This document shows, in pieces, positions 36,926-46,602 of a stretch of 64,000 nucleotides of DNA; the stretch's first letter is position 1, and each line of letters starts with the position of its first letter. The notes below the pieces were generated by a model. That model worked only from the letters and a program-made list of their open reading frames with translations. It ran no database searches and was not told where the DNA came from. Made by a program: the position numbers and the translations under genes. Origin of the DNA: Prevotella amnii DSM 23384 = JCM 14753 (GTDB taxonomy: Bacteria; Bacteroidota; Bacteroidia; Bacteroidales; Bacteroidaceae); NCBI RefSeq assembly GCF_000378745.1, contig NZ_KB905265.1, forward strand, positions 62,001-126,000. Direction: 5' to 3'.

Positions 36926-38380
36926 TTAATATTTTTTACCACGAAAGCCTCCACGCTTTTTATTTTTATCAAATCGTTTTCTAACATATATATTCTCATC
37001 TTCAGCAAATTTGGCATAATTGTCATCTATACTTCTAACATTATTAGAACTACGTTTACGATTATTCTTTTTTACCTTAGGTTCTAAGCTATGAAATATA
37101 AATGAACGAATATCTCCTTCCGCATTCTGTTCGCTTTCAGTAAGACGCTTTTTGAAATTACGTTCTTTCTTAAACCGATGTTGTTGCGCCATTTCACGCT
37201 TTTCATCTTCAGTTTTTATAACACCACCTTCTTTGCGGAAAACCTTCATCTTACCATCAAACATTTGATAACGCCTAAACTCACATTCCAGCGAACCATT
37301 ATATAAAGGAATCTTAATACTAGGCTTCAAACATATTTGACGAAAACATTCCTCTCGATAAGAAAGTATCCAAGCATCATTACCTATAAAATTATGCTTT
37401 AAACTCTCGCCTATTGTCTTATATGTTCCAAGTAGATTTGGTGTAGAAATTCGCTCTCCATATGGAGGATTCATTATTATAATACTCTTATTTTCTGGGC
37501 TTTTAAAATCCTTAAAATCTTGCTGTTTTATACTAATATGCTTTGATAAACCTGCAGCAGAAATATTATGTTTTGCTATATTTACACATTTCATATCTAT
37601 ATCATAGCCATAGATATGATGTTCAAACTCACGTTCTAAAGAATCGTCATTATAGATTTTATCAAAAAGATCTTGATCAAAATCTGACCATTTTTCAAAA
37701 GCGAATTCCTTACGATATACTCCTGGCGATATATTACAAGCTATTAAGGCTGCTTCGATAGGCAAAGTTCCCGACCCACACATCGGGTCAATAAAATCTG
37801 ATTCTCCTCTCCAACCTGTCATCAAAATCAATCCTGCTGCTAACACTTCGTTTAATGGAGCTTCTACACTTTCTTGTCTATACCCTCGTCGATGAAGAGA
37901 TTCTCCACTCGAATCTAAAGAAAGAGTAGCATCAAAACCTGATATATGAATATTTAAACGAATATCTGGATTTGTTACAGATATATTTGGACGAAGCCCA
38001 GTACGTTCACGAATTTGATCAACAATAGCATCTTTAACTTTATAAGTAACAAAACGTGAATTAGTAAACTCATCAGAATAAACAACAGAATCCACCGAAA
38101 AAGTTTTTCCTTTTTCTATATATTTATCCCAATCTATCTTACTAACTTCATTATACATATCATCTGCACTAGTAGCCTTGAAGTGTATAATAGGTTTAAG
38201 TATACGAATAGCCGTGTGTAATTGGAAATTGGCCCTATACATTATTTCCTTATCTCCTGTAAAAGTTACAACACGACGACCTATTTGCACATTATTAGCT
38301 CCTAACTGTATAAGCTCCTGTGCAAGAACCTGCTCAAGTCCCATAAAAGTCTTGGCTATCAATTCAAATTCCTTCTCCAT
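36926..38380 (-). CDS. THUMP-domain rRNA methyltransferase, RlmL N-terminal-half type
   Basis: 484 residues: N-terminal ferredoxin-like and THUMP domains (about 1-160), then an SAM-dependent N2-guanine methyltransferase domain with FIDPMCGSGTLPIEAALI and the catalytic NPPYGERI. These match the RlmL half that makes m2G2445 in E. coli 23S rRNA. The last roughly 90 residues are an unusual Lys/Arg-rich tail (KKNNRKRSSNNVR, KKRGGFRGKKY), probably for RNA contact. It overlaps cysE by 17 bases and precedes the peptidase gene by three. Confidence 0.9.
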   Translation of the reverse strand: MEKEFELIAKTFMGLEQVLAQELIQLGANNVQIGRRVVTFTGDKEIMYRANFQLHTAIRILKPIIHFKATSADDMYNEVSKIDWDKYIEKGKTFSVDSVVYSDEFTNSRFVTYKVKDAIVDQIRERTGLRPNISVTNPDIRLNIHISGFDATLSLDSSGESLHRRGYRQESVEAPLNEVLAAGLILMTGWRGESDFIDPMCGSGTLPIEAALIACNISPGVYRKEFAFEKWSDFDQDLFDKIYNDDSLEREFEHHIYGYDIDMKCVNIAKHNISAAGLSKHISIKQQDFKDFKSPENKSIIIMNPPYGERISTPNLLGTYKTIGESLKHNFIGNDAWILSYREECFRQICLKPSIKIPLYNGSLECEFRRYQMFDGKMKVFRKEGGVIKTEDEKREMAQQHRFKKERNFKKRLTESEQNAEGDIRSFIFHSLEPKVKKNNRKRSSNNVRSIDDNYAKFAEDENIYVRKRFDKNKKRGGFRGKKY

Positions 38381-39308
38381 TATAGAAATCGATGTCTAAA
38401 ATATCTATTTTATTTTGTTTATACTTTTTAGAATAAGGTTTCATATCAGATGTAACCCAAACATTTGCACCAACAATACTATCATGACCTATTGTAACAC
38501 GCCCTAGAATAGTTGCATTGGCATATACTATTACCCTATCTTCTAATATAGGATGTCGCAACATACCTTTTATAGGATTACCCTTTTTATCAAGCGGAAA
38601 ACTTTTTGCCCCAAGGGTAACACCCTGATAAAGTTTTACATTATTACCTATTACACATGTTGAACCTATTACTACACCTGTCCCATGATCAATTGTAAAA
38701 TGTGTACCAATAATTGCAGAAGGATGAATATCAATACCCGTTTCCGAATGTGCCATTTCTGTTATTAAACGTGGTATAAGAGGAACTTTTTCTATTTGTA
38801 ACTCATGCGCAAAACGATAATTTGTCAAAGCCTTAATCACAGGATAACAAGAAATAATTTCTCCCCAACTCATTGCTGCAGGATCACCATCATAAGATGC
38901 CTTAATATCTGTAGAAAGAATTTTGCGCAACATAGGAAGTTTTTCTATTATCCTAACTGATATAATTTCAGATTCTTCTTGCATACAAATACGCATATAA
39001 GCATCATTTTCACATTTACAGTCTTTTATAAAACATAGACCTGCTAATATTTGTCTACTAAGCAACTTATGTAAACGCTCAACATCTACTCCTATCTGAT
39101 ATTGTACTGTATGTAAATGGACTATAGAATTGCCAAAAAAGCCTGGAAGCAAAATAGACCTTATTAACTTAACTATCTCCTCTAAATCTCGTGCAGAAGG
39201 CAATGGATCTCCATCTTTGTGCTCATGGAAAAGACCTTCTAAAGACTTTTCTGAAGACAACTCATCTATGGTATTTTTGAGTTGTTTGGTAAAATCAATA
39301 TTATCCAT
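38364..39308 (-). CDS. cysE: Serine O-acetyltransferase
   Basis: 314 residues. Acetylates serine from acetyl-CoA, the first committed step of cysteine synthesis. The left-handed beta-helix is clear (HPSAIIGTHFTIDHGTGVVI, GNNVKLYQGVTLGAKSF, HPILEDRVIVYANATILG), with the catalytic His in DHGTGV. The long N-terminal helical domain (about 1-195) is typical of the longer, EpsC-like type in Bacteroidetes. A -7-like TATCTTTG lies at 39347-39354. It is first in the run cysE-RlmL-DPP-purD-membrane-YqaA. Confidence 0.94.
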   Translation of the reverse strand: MDNIDFTKQLKNTIDELSSEKSLEGLFHEHKDGDPLPSARDLEEIVKLIRSILLPGFFGNSIVHLHTVQYQIGVDVERLHKLLSRQILAGLCFIKDCKCENDAYMRICMQEESEIISVRIIEKLPMLRKILSTDIKASYDGDPAAMSWGEIISCYPVIKALTNYRFAHELQIEKVPLIPRLITEMAHSETGIDIHPSAIIGTHFTIDHGTGVVIGSTCVIGNNVKLYQGVTLGAKSFPLDKKGNPIKGMLRHPILEDRVIVYANATILGRVTIGHDSIVGANVWVTSDMKPYSKKYKQNKIDILDIDFYNGEGI

Positions 39309-39442
39309 TGCTTAAATAATTGATATACTTAAATATAATTATTTTGCAAAGATAAGCATAAATCTCTAAATTCTTAACTAACCTACAACTTTTATTTTAT
39401 TTAGGTTTTATATACTACATATAATTAACTACTAAAAATTAG

Positions 39443-39916
39443 TTATTTCAAATTATTTAAGATCCCTTCGCACCCATCTTTAATTAAGTCAAGCGCTTTG
39501 TCAAATTCTTCAATTCCTCCATAATATGGGTCTGGCACTTCTTTATAACCCTTAAACTTTACAAAGTATTCTGCTATACACTTTACCTTTGATTTGTAAA
39601 TATTATTTTTAGCTTGAGATATTATATTGCTATAATTTTTTTCATCCATAACAATAATAATATCAAAATGAGCAAAATCCGTAGCAGCATTAAACTGCCT
39701 TGCGAGATGAGTTATCTTATAACCTTGCTTAGCCCCTCGTTCTCTCATACGCTTATCTGGCAACTCTCCTAAATGCCAATCTCCTATACCTGCAGAATCT
39801 ATCTCATATTTATCAGATAATCTCTCATCATCTACCATTTTCTGCATAATAGCATGAGCAGCAGGTGAACGACATATATTACCTAAACATATAAATAATA
39901 TTTTTTTCTTTAACAT
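39443..39916 (-). CDS. Low-molecular-weight protein tyrosine phosphatase
   Basis: 157 residues from the ATG at 39916, giving MLKKKILFICLGNICRSPAA; a longer start at 39937 adds seven unlikely residues. The P-loop C-x5-R is CLGNICR at about 10-16, and the general acid Asp is in VPDPYYGG near residue 126. It is a soluble phosphatase, in other bacteria acting on tyrosine kinases of exopolysaccharide systems. It stands alone, with 134 bases to cysE and about 250 to the DUF4295 gene, so the partner kinase is not visible here. Confidence 0.92.
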   Translation of the reverse strand: MLKKKILFICLGNICRSPAAHAIMQKMVDDERLSDKYEIDSAGIGDWHLGELPDKRMRERGAKQGYKITHLARQFNAATDFAHFDIIIVMDEKNYSNIISQAKNNIYKSKVKCIAEYFVKFKGYKEVPDPYYGGIEEFDKALDLIKDGCEGILNNLK

Positions 39917-40110
39917 ATTCTTACAATCTAAACCCACCTATACTTATAAAAATTCAGTTTATCCCCTCTACTTTAAATATTATAAAAACCTTATTAAATC
40001 ACGTATACTATAGAAAAACATAATTCATTAATAATATATTATAATATTTGATTTCTTTGAATGTTTTTATTAATTTAATAAATTATTCTTGAACGTAACC
40101 ATATAAAGAA

Positions 40111-40137
40111 AGTGCATTGCTAATATCGCAATACACT
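40111..40137 (-). terminator. Terminator of the rpmB-rpmG-DUF4295 operon
   Basis: agtgcattgc (40111-40120) pairs with gcaatacact (40128-40137), a 10-bp stem with one G-T pair and a 7-base loop. It lies 30 bases downstream of the DUF4295 stop on the minus strand, and T-rich sequence flanks it on both sides. Confidence 0.75.
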
Positions 40138-40167
40138 CTCTTTTTATTTATATTTTATAACAAGAAC

Positions 40168-40326
40168 TTATTTCTTGAAAAAATCTTTCACAGCCTCATT
40201 AGGAACCATCTGTTCATCAAAAACATAAGCACCTGTTTTTGGGCTTTTAACCATCTTAATTACTTTTGTATATGCGCGACCATCCGAAGAACCTTCATGG
40301 AGGGTAGCAACCGCTTTCTTTGCCAT
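40168..40326 (-). CDS. DUF4295 family small protein
   Basis: 52 residues, translated by me: MAKKAVATLHEGSSDGRAY, then TKVIKMVKSPKTGAY and an end at VKDFFKK. It is the short basic DUF4295 protein found next to rpmB and rpmG throughout Bacteroidetes, probably a ribosome-associated lineage-specific protein, though this is inferred from context. The start ATG at 40326 lies 47 bases after rpmG. Confidence 0.88.
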   Translation of the reverse strand: MAKKAVATLHEGSSDGRAYTKVIKMVKSPKTGAYVFDEQMVPNEAVKDFFKK

Positions 40327-40373
40327 TGTCTGCTTATTTTACTATTAACTTAATACTTTTTTTACAGAACCGC

Positions 40374-40562
40374 CTACTTAATTTCCTTATGAAGAGTCAT
40401 CTTCTTTAATATAGGATTATACTTTTTAAGCTCTAAACGTTCTGGAGTATTTTTACGATTTTTAGTAGTAACGTAACGACTTGTACCAGCCATTCCGCTC
40501 TCTTTCATTTCTGTACATTCCAAGATTACTTGGACTCTATTACCTTTAGCTTTCTTTGCCAT
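40374..40562 (-). CDS. rpmG: 50S ribosomal protein L33
   Basis: 62 residues, [20 protein letters not shown], with the conserved [16 protein letters not shown] segment. It lacks the paired CxxC zinc ligands of the C+ form, so it is a zinc-independent L33. It lies four bases after rpmB, in the rpmB-rpmG-DUF4295 order typical of Bacteroidetes. Confidence 0.96.
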   Translation of the reverse strand: MAKKAKGNRVQVILECTEMKESGMAGTSRYVTTKNRKNTPERLELKKYNPILKKMTLHKEIK

Positions 40563-40566
40563 TATA

Positions 40567-40830
40567 TTAGTCTCCTATAACCTTAATTTCTTTCCAGTCA
40601 ACGAAACCCTTAGCTACAGCTTTTTTTAGAGCAGCGTCAAGACCTACCTTATTTATTAAACGAAGACCAGCCGCACTAATCTTCAAAGAAATCCAGCAAT
40701 CCTCTTCTACATAGTAGAATTTCTTACTGAATAGGTTGACATCAAAACTACGCTTTGTGCGATGCTTTGAGTGAGACACATTATTACCTATTTGTGCCTT
40801 CTTACCTGTAATCTGACAAATCTTAGACAT
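40567..40830 (-). CDS. rpmB: 50S ribosomal protein L28
   Basis: 87 residues, [20 protein letters not shown], with [15 protein letters not shown] and the C-terminal [20 protein letters not shown]. It has full family length with only single Cys residues, so no zinc knuckle. It is the first gene of the three-gene ribosomal unit, with a good promoter at 40883-40913. Confidence 0.96.
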   Translation of the reverse strand: MSKICQITGKKAQIGNNVSHSKHRTKRSFDVNLFSKKFYYVEEDCWISLKISAAGLRLINKVGLDAALKKAVAKGFVDWKEIKVIGD

Positions 40831-40882
40831 TTCTATCTTTAGTTTTGTAATTCGTTAATTGATACCTATTCCAAACAGTGTG

Positions 40883-40913
40883 CAAAATTACAAAAAAATA
40901 TTCATATATACAA
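40883..40913 (-). promoter_or_regulatory. Promoter of rpmB-rpmG-DUF4295
   Basis: Minus-strand TAATTTTG at 40883-40890 matches TAnnTTTG and TTG at 40911-40913 is exactly 20 bases upstream. The leader to the rpmB ATG at 40830 would be about 45 bases. Confidence 0.65.
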
Positions 40914-40956
40914 AGGTATATTTCCTTTTAATTATACTTATTAAGATTTTTTGTCT

Positions 40957-41460
40957 TTATTCTTCTCTAATTTCTTTTTCCTGTAAAAATTCTAACATCA
41001 AACGCATTGATTTATTTGTAGCTATAGCTAAATTAATATCACGTCCAAAATCTTCTTCCAATTTAAATGTACGAATATCATTTTTACTTCCATATGCTAT
41101 CCATATAGTACCTACAGGAATAGTCAAAGAACCTCCTCCAGGCCCTGCTATACCTGTTGATGCTATTGCAAAATTAACATCTAAAGCCTCTATCACTCCT
41201 AATGCCATTTGTTTTGCAACTTCCTCACAAACAGCAGTTTGCTCATCTATAACATCATGAGAAACATTCAGAAGTAATTCTTTCACCTCATTAGTATATG
41301 CTATTATAGAACCTTTAAAGTAATCAGATGCCCCTGGAATAGCTATCATTGCTTCACTAATTCTACCACCTGTACAACTTTCTGCTGCTCCTATTGTCAG
41401 ACCCGACGAATAGAGCAGATCACCTATTTGGCGAGATATAACTTTACTTTCAAAATCCAT
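40957..41460 (-). CDS. CinA C-terminal domain protein (nicotinamide-nucleotide amidohydrolase)
   Basis: 167 residues consisting only of the CinA C-terminal (PncC-type) domain, which deamidates nicotinamide mononucleotide to nicotinate mononucleotide in NAD salvage. Signatures: GAAESCTGGRISEAM near residues 24-38 and ASTGIAGPGG near 105-114. The N-terminal COG1058 domain of full-length CinA is absent, as in E. coli PncC. It is 93 bases downstream of tsaD on the same strand. Confidence 0.92.
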   Translation of the reverse strand: MDFESKVISRQIGDLLYSSGLTIGAAESCTGGRISEAMIAIPGASDYFKGSIIAYTNEVKELLLNVSHDVIDEQTAVCEEVAKQMALGVIEALDVNFAIASTGIAGPGGGSLTIPVGTIWIAYGSKNDIRTFKLEEDFGRDINLAIATNKSMRLMLEFLQEKEIREE

Positions 41461-41553
41461 ATTTTCAAAAATATAAAATTAAAACAAGATTCTATTACTC
41501 CTATATAAAACCTACTTGTTTCAAAAATATTTGTTTATATAATAAAAAACTTT

Positions 41554-42585
41554 TTATTCAAACGTAACCTTGCTAAATGCTGGAATATCTATTGAGGCAA
41601 ACTTTTTGTCTCTATATTTAAATACACCCACCATTGCTATCATCGCAGCATTATCTGTGGTATAACTAAATTTAGGAATATAAGTTATCCAACCATACTT
41701 TTTAGCATGTTCCCCAAAAGCATTACGCAAACCGTTATTAGCTGATACTCCACCAGCAACTGCAACATGCTTTATACCAGTATCTTTAACTGCTCTACGC
41801 AATTTTTTCATTAAAATATCTACGATAGTATGCTCCAAACTTGCTGCTATGTCTTCTTTATGATGATCTATGAAATCAGGATCTTCTTTTATCCACTTAC
41901 GCATACTATAAAGAAAAGATGTTTTCAAACCCGAAAACGAATAATCATATCCAGTAACATTAGGCTCTGCAAACTTATAAGTTAGCGGGTCTCCTTTACG
42001 AGCTAATTTATCTATAATAGGACCACCAGGATAACCAAGCCCCATTACCTTTGAACATTTATCAATAGCCTCTCCTGCAGCGTCATCTATAGTCTGCCCC
42101 AATACTTCCATATCATTATAAGCATTTACCTTTACTATCTGCGAATTTCCTCCAGATACTAAAAGGCATATAAAAGGAAATGGAGGCTGATTATTATCTT
42201 CCTCATTTTCTTTTATAAAATGCGCCATTACATGACCTTGTAAATGATTAACCTCTATCAAAGGTATTCCTAATGACCTTGCAAATCCTTTAGCAAAACT
42301 TACACCTACCAATAAGCTTCCCATCAAACCTGGCCCTCGAGTAAAAGCAATGGCAGATAATTGCTCCTTAGTAATACCTGCACGCTTAATTGCTTGATCT
42401 ACTACTGGCACTATATTCTGTTGGTGCGCTCTTGAGGCAAGCTCTGGAACTACCCCTCCATAATCTTTATGCACTTGTTGTGATGCTGTTACATTACTAC
42501 AAATAACTTCATTATGTAAAACTGCTGCACTTGTATCATCACAACTACTTTCTATAGCTAATATATAAATATCATCGTTATCCAT
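41554..42585 (-). CDS. tsaD: tRNA N6-adenosine threonylcarbamoyltransferase
   Basis: 343 residues. Catalytic Kae1/TsaD subunit that transfers threonylcarbamoyl to A37 of ANN-decoding tRNAs. The metal-binding HxxxH appears in NHLQGHVMAHF; ASKH-fold loops include AIESSCDDTSAAV, TRGPGLMGSLLVG, CLLVSGGNSQI and AVAGGVSANNGLR. Its partner TsaB is encoded at the other end of this window. It is 52 bases downstream of map. Confidence 0.97.
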   Translation of the reverse strand: MDNDDIYILAIESSCDDTSAAVLHNEVICSNVTASQQVHKDYGGVVPELASRAHQQNIVPVVDQAIKRAGITKEQLSAIAFTRGPGLMGSLLVGVSFAKGFARSLGIPLIEVNHLQGHVMAHFIKENEEDNNQPPFPFICLLVSGGNSQIVKVNAYNDMEVLGQTIDDAAGEAIDKCSKVMGLGYPGGPIIDKLARKGDPLTYKFAEPNVTGYDYSFSGLKTSFLYSMRKWIKEDPDFIDHHKEDIAASLEHTIVDILMKKLRRAVKDTGIKHVAVAGGVSANNGLRNAFGEHAKKYGWITYIPKFSYTTDNAAMIAMVGVFKYRDKKFASIDIPAFSKVTFE

Positions 42586-42637
42586 TTCAATAAAACTATT
42601 TAAAGTTTATCATAAGATAAAACTCCTTAATTTATAC

Positions 42638-43501
42638 TTAATATGTAAGAATTTCCAAGCCGTTTTCTGTCATTAAAAAAGTATGCTCCCATTGTGCTGA
42701 TGGCTTTTCATCACCTGTAATAATTTCCCAACCATAAGGATCATCAGCATCAAGAAACACTTTCCATGTTCCCATATTAATCATAGGCTCTATGGTAAAT
42801 ACCATTCCCGGAACTAATACCATACCAGTACCACGATGACCAAAATGTAACACCTCTGGCTCTGTATGAAATTCTAATCCAACACCATGTCCACATAAAT
42901 CACGCACAACACCATAGCCATACTTTTCTGCATGCTTTTGAATAGCTGCGCCTATATCACCTACAAAGCCATAAGGCTTAGCTGCTGCAGCACCTATATC
43001 AAGACATTCTTTCGTTACACGCACAAGTTGCTCTTTTTCCGGAGTAGTCTTTCCACCTACTATAAACATACGACTAGCATCAGCATAGTAACCATCTACA
43101 ATTACTGTCATATCTACATTTATAATATCACCCTCCACTAATATATCTTCTTTCTTTGGTATGCCATGACATACCACCTCATTAATACTTGTGCAGACAC
43201 TTTTAGGGAATCCTTCATAACCAAGAGTTGCTGATATTGCATTATGATCCTTACAATACTGCGCACATATATCGTCTATATCCTGTGTACTTATACCAGG
43301 TCTTATAGCTGCCTCACAAGCATCTAAACAACCTGTATTCACTACACCTGCACGACGAATACCTTCTATCTCTTCTGGAGTTCTAATCAAATTACGAGTA
43401 GGTACTAACTTTCCTCTTTTTTCTAACTCCATTATTTTTAGATCCATTTCTGTTGGCTTTTGACCTGATAGGCAATGCCATCTCTTCTTTTTTAATTGCA
43501 T
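42638..43501 (-). CDS. map: Methionine aminopeptidase, type I
   Basis: 287 residues; removes the initiator Met from nascent proteins. All five metal ligands are visible: Asp in INVDMTVI, Asp in YADASRMF, His in CGHGVG, Glu in FTIEPM and Glu in QWEHTF. About 45 residues precede the catalytic domain (WHCLSGQKPTEMD), an N-terminal extension I associate with Bacteroidetes Map proteins; the alternative ATG at residue 19 would remove it. It sits in a translation-related run with smpB upstream and tsaD downstream. Confidence 0.95.
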   Translation of the reverse strand: MQLKKKRWHCLSGQKPTEMDLKIMELEKRGKLVPTRNLIRTPEEIEGIRRAGVVNTGCLDACEAAIRPGISTQDIDDICAQYCKDHNAISATLGYEGFPKSVCTSINEVVCHGIPKKEDILVEGDIINVDMTVIVDGYYADASRMFIVGGKTTPEKEQLVRVTKECLDIGAAAAKPYGFVGDIGAAIQKHAEKYGYGVVRDLCGHGVGLEFHTEPEVLHFGHRGTGMVLVPGMVFTIEPMINMGTWKVFLDADDPYGWEIITGDEKPSAQWEHTFLMTENGLEILTY

Positions 43502-43621
43502 AACATCTTTTTATTTAAGAGCAGAGGGAACTAAATATTGAGAGTCCTTACTTATAACTATTTTCTTACTATCATAATAACATGAACTTCCAACTTATCA
43601 ACAATTCCTCCTCCTTTTTTG

Positions 43622-44101
43622 TTAATAGCGCTTACGCACTCTGTCCATTTCTCTTTTATCTTCTTTCGCCTTTAAAACTTGACGTTTATCATATTCTTTC
43701 TTACCTTTTGCCAGTGCAATTTTTATTTTTGCACGCCCATTATCATCTATAAATACAAGTGTTGGAATAATAGTGTAGCCAGGTGCCTGCGAATCAGATT
43801 CTAAAGCCCTAATTTCTTTTTTGTTCAATAGTAATTTCCTCGGACGTTTAGCTTCATGATTAGCATACGACCCATAAAAATAAGGCGAGATGTTCATACC
43901 TTGTACCCACATCTCACCTTTATTTATAACGCAAAAAGCATCCACTAATGAAGCCTTACCCGCCCGAATAGATTTTATCTCCGTACCCGTAAGCACTATT
44001 CCAGCAGTATATGTATCTACAAAGAAATATTCAAAAGAAGCTTTCTTATTACGAATCTGCACTGATACCTTACGCTTTTTTGATTGCTTTTCGTTATTCA
44101 T
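43622..44101 (-). CDS. smpB: SsrA-binding protein SmpB
   Basis: 159 residues; binds tmRNA and brings it to stalled ribosomes. Typical segments are [59 protein letters not shown] and the basic tail [11 protein letters not shown]. The ATG overlaps the end of the DMP19-like gene by eight bases. No ssrA gene is visible in the window. Confidence 0.97.
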   Translation of the reverse strand: MNNEKQSKKRKVSVQIRNKKASFEYFFVDTYTAGIVLTGTEIKSIRAGKASLVDAFCVINKGEMWVQGMNISPYFYGSYANHEAKRPRKLLLNKKEIRALESDSQAPGYTIIPTLVFIDDNGRAKIKIALAKGKKEYDKRQVLKAKEDKREMDRVRKRY

Positions 44102-44606
44102 CTTTTTCTATTTTTGCAAATTCATAAATATGGTCATCTATATAAGCTGCAACACACTCCATCCAATGCTCCTCATTTATAACAAACTCATCATCAAACT
44201 CATCAAACTCTGGCATTTGTTCAAACAGAGCCATAAAGTCATTATCACTCATTTCACGCTCTATCTGCTCATGATATTTGTCATAAAACTTTTTAGCATG
44301 CTTTATATGAGTATATAAATCCCTTATGCCCCAATTACGCATAGCTACAGCAAACGGATTGCGAAAAATAAAAGCTCCGAAACCATTATAGATCAACTGA
44401 ACATATCCTCCAACAGAGACTTCTTTATGCAAATAATCCCAAGCTAATAATGTTACTTGATCAGAATTCAACTGCATCATAGCTTCTTTTGTCAGCTCTC
44501 CTCCAATGGCTTCCTTTATACTTTTCACAAATACTGCAACAAAGGCATCTACACCTTCATTTACAGCCTTCTTTATATCTGCTTCTTTAACCTTAACTTC
44601 TATCAT
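44094..44606 (-). CDS. DMP19/DUF4375-like acidic protein
   Basis: 170 residues from the ATG at 44606; an upstream TTG at 44612 is also possible. Segments [23 protein letters not shown] and [18 protein letters not shown] fit the DMP19 (DUF4375) family, whose Neisseria member is a DNA-mimic protein. The C-terminal half is strongly acidic ([20 protein letters not shown]). It has no signal peptide. Its stop overlaps smpB, so the two are probably co-translated. A -7-like TATCTTTG at 44615-44622 is only eight bases from the ATG, suggesting a nearly leaderless transcript. Confidence 0.75.
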   Translation of the reverse strand: MIEVKVKEADIKKAVNEGVDAFVAVFVKSIKEAIGGELTKEAMMQLNSDQVTLLAWDYLHKEVSVGGYVQLIYNGFGAFIFRNPFAVAMRNWGIRDLYTHIKHAKKFYDKYHEQIEREMSDNDFMALFEQMPEFDEFDDEFVINEEHWMECVAAYIDDHIYEFAKIEKDE

Positions 44607-44749
44607 ATTCAATGCAAAGATAATTAATAAAATCGAAAAAATATATTAATTATTAGGCATTAAACTCTATTTTAAACTATTAACGTTCCTTTTTGTTTTT
44701 TTACTTTAAGTGCAAAATTATAATTTAATAAACCCCTCACATAGCTATA

Positions 44750-46520
44750 TTACCTATTTTTTACATATTTATCATAATCTTTATCTGCTATGATTCGTTT
44801 TCTTGCAACATAACTTGGACTTATCAAATCCCTATCTGCTTTATACCATTTTGTTTTCATTCCTACTATATGGAATAGAATCTGACAAACATTATCTGTC
44901 ATAAAAGGTTTATCCTTTGAAGCTCGTATTTCTTTAACTAATTTAGGATATTTTTTCTTAAATGAATTTGAATACCATATAACAAAAGGCACCTCGTATT
45001 GATATTTCAATAAATTAGGAGTAACGCCGCTACCTCCTGCATTTCTTCCTTTTGAATCCCTGTAATCGTATATTTCTTCTCCGTGATCTGAGAAATAAAT
45101 CATAATCGTATTTTTATTAGCATATTTTTCTGCTATCTTCTTAATAACATAATCATTATAAAAAGTAGCATTATCATATTCTGCAATATCTTGCTTTTTA
45201 TCTTTTGTCAAATAGCTTTCACTACGCTTTATATCTTTATAAGAAAACTTTGAAAACTTTTTGCCATGTGGGTACCTTTCACTTGCATCTATATGTTGCC
45301 CAAACAAATGAAAAATAATAAGATTTTTCTTTCCCATCATGCTTTCTCCTTTTTTAAAGAAATCATTAACCAAGTCTTCATCATATAAAAAACTTTTATC
45401 AAATGCGTATGTATATGCATACTTTTGCAACTCTCTATTATACATAAACGAATTAACAGAAAAAGTAAAAAAAGCATTTTTCAAAAAATCTCTTTGGATG
45501 TCCCACATCAAGACCTTATAACCTGCCTTCTTAAATAGAATAGGAAAATAGGGCGTTTGATACCATTCTTCGCCATCACTCAAACTATTACAACAAAATG
45601 TGTTTTTCTCCACTAGTGTTGTAGAATTAAATGGAGCCACAACATCACTGAAAGCCACAAGATTACCTTTATGCTCTTCTGTATCCATAAAAGGAGTAGT
45701 TTTTAGCTTATATCCATAAAGAGATGCATGCGACTTTATAAAAGATTCTCCAAGTACATAAATAATATTTATAGAATCGTTTACTTCATCAGTTACTGGC
45801 TGACGATAAATATCTTTGGTTAAATTTACTGCTATTTTTATTTCATTTTTAGTTGCTTCTAAAGCATGAATAGAATAAGCAGTCGATGTAAACGAATCCA
45901 TTGGAAATGGAATGTTTTCTATTACCCAACTTTCTAAATCTGCATAAGTTTGACATTTATACAACGTATAATATAGTTTGGAGCTGAATATTCCTGCTAT
46001 AAGCAAAAACACAGAAATAATACCAAATATAAATACCAAAAACTTTCTTTTTAACCATTTTTTTTCTCTTATCTTTTTCCATAGTCTTTCAAAAAACACA
46101 ATTATAGTTATTAATACTATAACAGACACATAAGTTATTATAGCTCCTTTGGAAAAAACAAAAGCAGTAAAAAACTCAGAAGACTCTCTCCCATTAGTTT
46201 CTACAATAAGCTGAACTATAAGCGGAGATATTGAAGTTCCAAAAACCAACCAAAGGAACATATATACAGCAAAAAAGAATACAGTTATAAAATAGAAGAT
46301 GGTTTTTAAAAAAATATTTTTTCTCGTTGCGCAAGAAAAAATAACAGATAGCAAAAAAGAAATGCTATAATATTTTAAATTACAACACCCCCCCCCAATT
46401 TAAAATAGAATCTTTTAATGTATTAAGACACATACAAAAAACAAAGATCACTATAAAAGGAAGCTCTTCAAGAATAAAGTTTCCTACTTTTAAAAAAGAA
46501 TGTAACAACTTTTCTTTCAT
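44750..46520 (-). CDS. Phosphoethanolamine transferase, frame broken at a G9 tract (phase-off)
   Basis: Inner-membrane sulfatase-fold enzyme that moves phosphoethanolamine from phosphatidylethanolamine to lipid A or another glycan (EptA/CptA type). The main frame encodes about five N-terminal helices, then YVLGESFIKSHASLYGY, a candidate Thr nucleophile in APFNSTTLV, and YFSDHGEEIYDYRDS for metal binding. The reading frame from the ATG at 46520 gives a first membrane helix (ELPFIVIFVFCMCL), enters nine G at 46396-46388 and stops at 46380-46382 after 46 codons. With eight or eleven G it would join the main frame into a 589-residue protein. Without that, only a TTG at 46354 could start a 534-residue form lacking the first helix. 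Confidence 0.85.
46388..46396 (-). repeat. Homopolymeric G9 tract, phase-variation switch
   Basis: Nine C on the plus strand (nine G in the coding sense) within a very AT-rich stretch, inside codons 42-45 of the phosphoethanolamine transferase gene. Slippage by one or two bases changes the reading frame. As sequenced, the downstream frame is closed just upstream of the tract by a TAA, so the two halves can join only across the tract. Confidence 0.9.
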
Positions 46521-46536
46521 TTATTATAAATTTTAA

Positions 46537-46557
46537 AAAGAGCATACCTTGCTCTTT
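46537..46557 (-). terminator. Intrinsic terminator after the M20 peptidase gene
   Basis: A perfect 8-bp stem aaagagca (46537-46544) with tgctcttt (46550-46557), 5-base loop, followed in the minus direction by TTTAAAATTT-like U-rich sequence. It separates the M20 peptidase gene from the phosphoethanolamine transferase gene. Confidence 0.75.
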
Positions 46558-46602
46558 CTTTTATATTAGCAAGATATGCTTTAGTTAGTAAAATATTTGA
46601 AA

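Noticed and set aside
46388-46396. G9 tract as a plain sequencing or assembly error
   Set aside because: It cannot be excluded from one sequence, but a nine-base G run in this AT-rich setting is exceptional in itself, and the two flanking frames join cleanly with eight or eleven G, as expected of a contingency locus.
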